Below, piece by piece: positions 51,743 through 57,159 of a stretch of 57,159 nt of DNA. Both the position numbers and the translations under genes were made by a program. Origin of the DNA: RGIG5952 sp045627605 (lineage in GTDB: Bacteria; Verrucomicrobiota; Kiritimatiellia; RFP12; JAAYLN01); the NCBI GenBank assembly GCA_045627605.1, contig JAZQOA010000018.1:1-57159 (forward strand), written 5' to 3'. How positions within the stretch are numbered: the stretch's first letter is position 1; every line of letters begins with the position of its first letter. The notes under the pieces were generated by a model. It was not told the DNA's origin, made no database searches, and worked only from the letters and a program-made list of their open reading frames with translations.

Positions 51743-52747
51743 ATGATTCTCACAACTGAACGGCTCATCTTGCGTCCATGGGAAGAAGCCGACGCACCGA
51801 GTCTCTATGAATTTGCGAAGGACGAACGCGTGGGGCCGATTGCGGGATGGCCGCCGCACAAAAGCATTGAGTCCAGTCTGGGCGTCATTAAGACAGTTTT
51901 CTCCGCACCGGAAACATATGCCGTTTGCATGAAATCCGACAACAAGGCGATAGGCTGCGTTGGCATCATGACGGGTAAGTATGCGAATCGCGCACTTGAC
52001 GAAAAGGAAGGGGAAATCGGCTATTGGCTGGGCGTTCCATTCTGGGGGCGCGGACTCATGCCCGAAGCCGTCGACCGGATGATTCGCCATGCCTTCTGCG
52101 ACCTTGAGCTCGACGCGCTCTGGGGCGGATATTTCGACGGGAACAAAAGGTCGAAGCGCGTACTGGAGAAATGTGGGTTCAAATTCCACCATACCTCCGA
52201 GAATGTCCGCTGGGCCCTCATGAACGACATCCGCACCGAACACATGATGCGCTTGACGAAAGAAGACTGGAATACAGATTGGATATTCACTGCTGATGGC
52301 GTGTTGCGCATTGTCAAAATCGCCGACCATCCAGAGCTGAAAAACGAGGCAGCCGAGTGGTACAATTCAAAATGGCAAGTCCCCCTTGAGGCATACATCG
52401 AAAGCATCGAGGCGTCGTTTGGCGCCACGGTGCCGAGCTGGTATCTCTGCCTGGACGGCAAAAGGATTGTCGGCGGCATGGGCGTCATTGAAAACGATTT
52501 CCATGACCGAAAGGACTTGCACCCGAATGTCTGCGCCGTCTACACTGAAAGCGAATACAGAGGCCGGGGCATTGCGGGGGCGCTGCTGAACCATGTCTGC
52601 CGCGACATGGCCGCGCACGGCATCGGCACCCTCTACCTGCTTACGGACCACACGGGCTTCTACGAACGGTACGGGTGGCGCTTCCTTTGCATGGCGCAAG
52701 GCGATGGCGACGAAAAGCCCTCGCGCCTGTATGTTCATGTTTCATAG
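51743..52747 (+). CDS. Tandem GNAT acetyltransferase
   Basis: The 334-residue protein joins two GNAT domains. The first (about 1-170) is RimJ/RimL-like: LTTERLILRPWEEADAPSLY, GEIGYWLGVPFWGRGLMPEA, NKRSKRVLEKCGFKFHH. The second (about 190-334) has the acetyl-CoA loop ESEYRGRGIAGALLNHVC and YLLTDHTGFYERYGWRFL. Substrates are unknown; the first half suggests a protein or peptide N-terminus, the second a small amine. AAGGAAGATAAG precedes ATG 51743. It stands alone between the chimera and the histidine kinase and is less G+C-rich than the glycan locus. Confidence 0.85.
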   Translation: MILTTERLILRPWEEADAPSLYEFAKDERVGPIAGWPPHKSIESSLGVIKTVFSAPETYAVCMKSDNKAIGCVGIMTGKYANRALDEKEGEIGYWLGVPFWGRGLMPEAVDRMIRHAFCDLELDALWGGYFDGNKRSKRVLEKCGFKFHHTSENVRWALMNDIRTEHMMRLTKEDWNTDWIFTADGVLRIVKIADHPELKNEAAEWYNSKWQVPLEAYIESIEASFGATVPSWYLCLDGKRIVGGMGVIENDFHDRKDLHPNVCAVYTESEYRGRGIAGALLNHVCRDMAAHGIGTLYLLTDHTGFYERYGWRFLCMAQGDGDEKPSRLYVHVS

Positions 52748-52925
52748 GCTCCCCCTTTCAAATCGCAAGGTTTCCGCAACGCTTTTTCAAGCCCTGCAAA
52801 GCGTCGAAAAGCGACGCGTTGAGTTTGTTGAAAAATTCGCAAAAATATGGTTTAATTAGGCATGAGCCTTCAAAAAGCGCACAATCCGGATTGAAGGCAA
52901 GTAAAAAAGTGACTTTGAGGCATCT

Positions 52926-55900
52926 ATGAACGATTGCATTCATGAACGGGAACAGCGCGACAACCGACTTGACTTAAGCGAGGCATCCATCGTTGCGCTC
53001 GGGGAAAACTATGATTACATATCCGCGATCGATTTTGAAACGCAGGAAGAACGGATATTCAAATACAACCCCGCCTTTATGAATCTGGTTCCGGGCTGGG
53101 ATCGGCTCAAAACATATCATGACAGAATGCGGACCATCTGCGATCTTTTCGTTCATCCGAATGACCGCGACTCTTTCCTGCACGAAACGGATCTTTCCGT
53201 GCTAAGCGAAACGCTGACGAAGGATTCTCCCCGTAAGTTAGTGAAATTCCGCGAGCTGATCGGAGACTCGGTCGTTTACTATCAGGGACAATACACCCTT
53301 CTCGATACCGACGGCGTCAAGGGCTGCGTCGTCGGCTTCAAAAACGTCGATACGGAAACCAGATCGCAGATCTTCCAGCAGAGCGTGGAGGAAACCATTT
53401 CCGACGATTACGAATGCCTCCTGCACGTGGATTTCGAGACGTTGCAGGAAGACCACTACCGCATCAGCGAATATTTCAGCAGTCACGTGCCCGGCTTCGG
53501 GAAAGAAAAGAATTATCTGACAAGAACGAAGCTCCTTGCCGATACGCTCGTCCACCCCGAGGACAGGGAGAGATTCCTGGCGGAAGTCGACCCCGCGGTC
53601 GTGGTGGATAAGGTCAGAGGCACGGCGCCGTATTACGTGGATTTCCGTATTCTCGTAAACGGCGAGATCCATTGGTATCAAGTGAAATTCGTTCACCACA
53701 GCGGGCACAAGAACCATAATTGCGCGGTTCTCGGCATCACGAACACCGATGAATTGATGGCACAGAAAGCCCATAACGAGGCGATCCTCAAACAGAATCT
53801 GAGCATCATCGAAGGCGTCGCTTCCAAATTCGCTTCGGTTCTTTACGTGAATCTGGAAAACGGCTCTTTTACATATCACGTAGTCGAAAAAAACCGCGAA
53901 AAACAGTACGACAAGTACGCAGAGGGCTACCGGACCTTCGACGAAGCGTTCCGGGCTTACGCGAAGGACGTTATCTTCGAAAACGAGCAGGAACGCGTGA
54001 TGGAAGCCTGCAAGTTGGACACCATCCGGAAACGCCTTGCGGAGGAGCCGCAGTTCACAGAAACCTTCCGGGTCATCGATGAAGACCAAACGAAGCTGTG
54101 CCAGGTGAAAGTCGTGCTGGTCGAAAGCGACAACGGCGTGCCGAAGGGTGCTGCCGTGGGATTTTCATACGATGAAGAAGAAGTCGCCATGAACTACATC
54201 GATGAGAAGCTCCGTGCCGAATACGAGGCGCTGTATCTGATCGACCTGGAAAACGATAAATACATGCGTTTGCGGCTTGCTTCGAATCTGAATTTTGAAA
54301 GAAATCAGCACGGCGTATTCACAAAAATCCTTCCCCAGTACGCGTTGGTCGTTCTTCCGGAGTACCGGGAGATCTGGGAGAAATTCGTCGACCTTGATTT
54401 CTTCCGCGCCTATCTCGCGGATACCGACCGCCGCGAACTGGTATACCAGGTATCCGGAGCGAAAATCGAATGGCGTCGCGCCATCATCCAGGTCGTTCAA
54501 AGAAAGAACGGCGTTGCCGCGCTGTTCATCTGGACTTTCCAGCGGATCGATAAGGAACGTGCCGAGAAACTGTCGCTTATGGAGACGATCCAGAAGCAAC
54601 ACGAGGCACTGGAGCAGGCTCTTGAGATGGCGCAAAGCGCCAACCGCGCCAAGACCATTTTCCTCAACAACATGAGCCACGACATCCGTACCCCGATGAA
54701 CGCCATCATCGGTTACACCGGGCTTGCCGCGGCGCATATCGACAGCCGGGAACTCGTGACGGAGTACTTGAAAAAGATCGGCCAATCCTCCGAGCATCTG
54801 CTCTCCCTCATCAACGACATTCTCGATATGTCGCGCATCGAATCGGGTAAGGTGTCGCTGAACGAGGAAGAAGAGAACCTCTCCGAGATCGTTCACACGA
54901 TCCGCAATATCACCCAGTCGGGCATTGCCGCGAAGAACATCGATTTCTTCGTCGACGCGTTTGACGTGAAGGACGAATTCGTCGTCTGTGATAAACTCCG
55001 GATCAACCAGGTGCTTCTGAACGTTCTTTCAAACGCCATCAAATATACGCCGGCGCGCGGAATGGTAAGCTTTAAGGTTTCCGAGCTCGCGGTGAAACCC
55101 GACGGATACGCAACGTATCGGTTTTCCGTCAAGGATAACGGCATCGGCATGAGCGAGGAGTTCCTGAAAACGATATTCGATCCGTTCACAAGGGAAAAAA
55201 CGTCCACCGTTTCCGGCATCCAGGGAACTGGACTCGGAATGGCGATCTCGAAAAACATCGTGGATATGATGGGCGGGAAAATCACGATCACAAGCAAGGA
55301 AAACGTCGGGACCGAAGTCGTGATCGAGTTTGACCTGAAGCTTGCGGGAACGCAGAAAGACAACACATCGGCGGTGCTCGCCAAGCTCAAGGGTCTGCGC
55401 GGTCTCGTTGTCGATGACGATCTCGACGCCTGCCTCAGCGTATCCAGAATGCTCAAGGATATCTCCATGAGGAGCGAGTGGTGCTCCTCGGGCAAAGAAG
55501 CCGTGTTCAGAGCACAGGCCGCTTTCAACGAAGGGGACAACTTCAGCGTTTACATCATCGACTGGCTGATGCCCGACATGAACGGGATTGAGACGGCAAG
55601 GCGCATCCGGAAGGTCGTCGGCGATTTCACGCCGATCATTATCCTGACCGCGTATGATTGGGCGGAGATCGAGCAGGAGGCATACGAGGCGGGTGTTACC
55701 GCGTTTGTCAACAAGCCTCTGTTTATGTCGGATCTGAAAAAGACGCTTGTCCAGTGCTGCGATCCTGAATCCGCGAAATCCGCGCCCGTAGAAGAAAAAG
55801 CCGATTATTCCGGCCGGAAGATCCTCCTTGTGGAAGACAATGAAATGAACCGGGAGATCGCCTGCGAGATTCTCGAGGAATACGGTTTCGCAATGGATAC

Positions 55901-56189
55901 CGCGACAGACGGTACCTACGCCGTTGAAAAAATGGAAAAAGCAAAACCGGGTCAATACGATCTGGTCCTGATGGACATCCAAATGCCCCTGATGGACGGT
56001 TACGAAGCGACGAGAAGGATCCGCGCCTTGTCCGACCCGGCGATCGCGGGGATCCCCATCATTGCCATGACAGCCAACGCTTTTGAAGAGGATCGGCGGT
56101 TGGCTTTGGCGGCAGGCATGAACGAGCATATCGCAAAACCGATCGACGTGCCGAAACTGATCGCCACACTTTCAAAAATATTGAAATAG
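52926..56189 (+). CDS. Hybrid sensor histidine kinase with two receiver domains
   Basis: The 1087-residue protein has no membrane segment. Residues 1 to about 550 hold about four PAS-like repeats with a recurrent 'hlhvdfet-d-y-r' pattern. The HisKA domain has the phospho-accepting His585 in NNMSHDIRTPMNAIIGYTGL. The ATPase domain shows NAIKYTP, DNGIGMSEEF and GTGLGMAISKNIVDMMGG. Receiver 1 has Asp879 (YIIDWLMPDMNG) and receiver 2 Asp1017 (LVLMDIQMPLMDG). The layout and motifs look like Lachnospiraceae hybrid kinases. The lines I counted are 40-52% G+C, against about 73% in the rhamnosidase gene. GAGG lies 6 nt before ATG 52926. No cognate regulator is adjacent, so the output is unknown. Confidence 0.93.
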   Translation: MNDCIHEREQRDNRLDLSEASIVALGENYDYISAIDFETQEERIFKYNPAFMNLVPGWDRLKTYHDRMRTICDLFVHPNDRDSFLHETDLSVLSETLTKDSPRKLVKFRELIGDSVVYYQGQYTLLDTDGVKGCVVGFKNVDTETRSQIFQQSVEETISDDYECLLHVDFETLQEDHYRISEYFSSHVPGFGKEKNYLTRTKLLADTLVHPEDRERFLAEVDPAVVVDKVRGTAPYYVDFRILVNGEIHWYQVKFVHHSGHKNHNCAVLGITNTDELMAQKAHNEAILKQNLSIIEGVASKFASVLYVNLENGSFTYHVVEKNREKQYDKYAEGYRTFDEAFRAYAKDVIFENEQERVMEACKLDTIRKRLAEEPQFTETFRVIDEDQTKLCQVKVVLVESDNGVPKGAAVGFSYDEEEVAMNYIDEKLRAEYEALYLIDLENDKYMRLRLASNLNFERNQHGVFTKILPQYALVVLPEYREIWEKFVDLDFFRAYLADTDRRELVYQVSGAKIEWRRAIIQVVQRKNGVAALFIWTFQRIDKERAEKLSLMETIQKQHEALEQALEMAQSANRAKTIFLNNMSHDIRTPMNAIIGYTGLAAAHIDSRELVTEYLKKIGQSSEHLLSLINDILDMSRIESGKVSLNEEEENLSEIVHTIRNITQSGIAAKNIDFFVDAFDVKDEFVVCDKLRINQVLLNVLSNAIKYTPARGMVSFKVSELAVKPDGYATYRFSVKDNGIGMSEEFLKTIFDPFTREKTSTVSGIQGTGLGMAISKNIVDMMGGKITITSKENVGTEVVIEFDLKLAGTQKDNTSAVLAKLKGLRGLVVDDDLDACLSVSRMLKDISMRSEWCSSGKEAVFRAQAAFNEGDNFSVYIIDWLMPDMNGIETARRIRKVVGDFTPIIILTAYDWAEIEQEAYEAGVTAFVNKPLFMSDLKKTLVQCCDPESAKSAPVEEKADYSGRKILLVEDNEMNREIACEILEEYGFAMDTATDGTYAVEKMEKAKPGQYDLVLMDIQMPLMDGYEATRRIRALSDPAIAGIPIIAMTANAFEEDRRLALAAGMNEHIAKPIDVPKLIATLSKILK

Positions 56190-56440
56190 CGTTTGCAATA
56201 TCGACCCGTTTTTCCTGCATGGCAAAGCATTCCGTCCCGTCTACAAAAATCGACAATACTCGAAAATGGTATTGACAGGAACAACTGCGCCATGCTGACG
56301 GAAAACAGGATGGCGTAGATCCATTTGCCTATCCAAACCGCTCAATCAAAGTATCCGCCGTCGACCTGCTGGCAAGGCTATACTGACCAGGGGACGGCGA
56401 CGTTCCCCATCGGCCTTTCCACGTTAAGCCAACTTCGCAC
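56190..56440. other. Intergenic region with no clear gene
   Basis: The 251-bp gap between the kinase and the surface protein holds a short hairpin, GGGGACGGCGACGTTCCCC at 56390-56410, and no supported gene. It may contain the terminators of the two convergent genes. Confidence 0.5.
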
Positions 56441-57159
56441 CTACTTCAGCAAGATCAAAGTGCCTTTGGGCCAGATGATTTGACCGAGGGCGCCGTCCGT
56501 GACGCGTGCGAGAATCGCCTCGCGCTCGGACTTCCGGACAGGTGTGGCAACGCGAAGGAGATGGCCGTTGAGTTTGATGCGAGGCGTGGTTCCTGAAACC
56601 TTGAGCGAGTTGATGCGATAATCCTGCATGAGGTTGAGCGTGGCGCGATTCGACAACTCCACATTGATGCCCAGGGCCTCGTCCGTATCGCAGAGCCGCG
56701 ATGACGGGAAGTCCGTCATGTCGTAGTCCTTCCGGAACTCAAGCGAGGGATTGTTGCCGATGAAGAGCGTGCCGATGTCGTCCGCCGTCTTGCGGAAGAC
56801 CGTACCCGCAGAGCCATCCGCGACAAGGACGTTGTTGAGTCCGCCCCAGGCGTGGACCGTCCCCGAGAATCCGGTGAAGTCCTCGCCCACACCCGTGAGC
56901 CACAGCGCGATGCGTCCGCCGCCGCCCTGCTTCTGCATCGTGCCCGCGCCGCCGTCCGCCGTGATCGTGCCGCCGCCCGCGAGCGACTTGGCCGTCACCC
57001 ACACGCTGCCGCCCGCGCCCGAGTAGTAGCCGTCGCTCGACTCGTCATGTCCATTCACGTCGATCGTGCCGTCCACCGTCAGCTCTCCGCCGAACGCGAG
57101 CCGCACCGCGCCGCCCGCACGCGTCGTCCGCCCCGTGCCGCCGCCCGAACCGCAGTTGG
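56441..57159 (-). CDS. C-terminal part of a Gly-rich surface protein (5' end beyond the window)
   Basis: The frame is open from the right edge to a stop at 56441, about 239 codons. It is rich in Gly and repeats such as GGELTVDGTIDVNG, GAGGSVWVTAKSLAGGG and GGGGRIALW, as in autotransporter-like beta-helix proteins. The end is IIWPKGTLILLK, without a recognisable sorting signal. It resembles the secreted beta-helix protein at 5.8-9.3 kb in style, though not in detail. It is probably surface-exposed; the family cannot be named because the N-terminus is missing. Confidence 0.75.
   Translation of the reverse strand, partial: NCGSGGGTGRTTRAGGAVRLAFGGELTVDGTIDVNGHDESSDGYYSGAGGSVWVTAKSLAGGGTITADGGAGTMQKQGGGGRIALWLTGVGEDFTGFSGTVHAWGGLNNVLVADGSAGTVFRKTADDIGTLFIGNNPSLEFRKDYDMTDFPSSRLCDTDEALGINVELSNRATLNLMQDYRINSLKVSGTTPRIKLNGHLLRVATPVRKSEREAILARVTDGALGQIIWPKGTLILLK

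Overview
The window is a G+C-rich bacterial chromosome segment (roughly 60-70% G+C in most genes) that most resembles gut or anaerobic Kiritimatiellota/Lentisphaerota-type members of the PVC group. This is inferred from long secreted beta-helix proteins with choice-of-anchor Q motifs, FGE/C-type-lectin surface domains, many glycan-active enzymes without SusC/SusD, and GxxExxY and AAA-ATPase accessory genes. No 16S gene is present, so the taxonomy is an inference. Strong promoters share an extended -10 of the form TGnTATAAT.

Layout. (1) 1-4.1 kb, minus: a PpiC/SurA-type isomerase, rsmA and mutS (3' end cut by the window edge), each overlapping the next. (2) 4.2-9.5 kb: an AAA ATPase of the archaeal-ATPase/DUF234 type, a pair of hairpins sharing CCTCACGAAA, and an 1151-residue secreted beta-helix protein. 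(3) 9.6-13.2 kb, minus: a ceramidase-fold protein lacking the nucleophile serine, a DegT-type aminotransferase and a medium-chain dehydrogenase. (4) 13.5-29.7 kb, minus: housekeeping genes in tight runs: IMP cyclohydrolase, PHP phosphoesterase, fumarase alpha, a fumarase-beta/methionyl-tRNA formyltransferase fusion, recO; stomatin and NfeD; a GxxExxY gene set in a repeat array; Ca2+/Na+ antiporter and DsbD-like protein; rlmB, galK, recN, a muramoyl amidase, and gpmI carrying two in-frame amber codons.

(5) 29.7-30.9 kb: a decayed insertion sequence that still has terminal inverted repeats and a 10-bp target duplication, then three tRNA genes (Arg-ACG, initiator Met, Arg-CCG). (6) 30.9-34.5 kb, plus: a secreted lectin/FGE-domain protein frameshifted at a G7 tract, and a class I dehydroquinase-like aldolase. 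(7) 34.9-48.8 kb, plus: a glycan-degradation locus with GH78 rhamnosidase, GH36-like galactosidase, a NanA/DapA-type aldolase, a GH123-like secreted protein, a TPR lipoprotein with a sugar-binding-like C-terminus, a sialate O-acetylesterase-like SGNH enzyme and a GH42-like enzyme. Together they could strip deoxy-, galactosyl- and O-acetylated residues from a complex glycan.

(8) 48.8-52.8 kb: a junkyard of accessory genes: two internally deleted ATPase-family remnants, an EamA exporter, a UvrA/ATPase chimera and a double GNAT acetyltransferase. (9) 52.9-56.2 kb: a low-G+C hybrid histidine kinase with a Firmicutes-like look. (10) 56.4 kb to the right edge, minus: the C-terminus of another Gly-rich surface protein.

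No single complete novel system is proven. The best leads are the fumarase-Fmt fusion, the GxxExxY gene bracketed by its own repeat, the UvrA/ATPase chimera with the neighbouring ATPase deletions, the poly-G switch candidate, and the double amber in gpmI.
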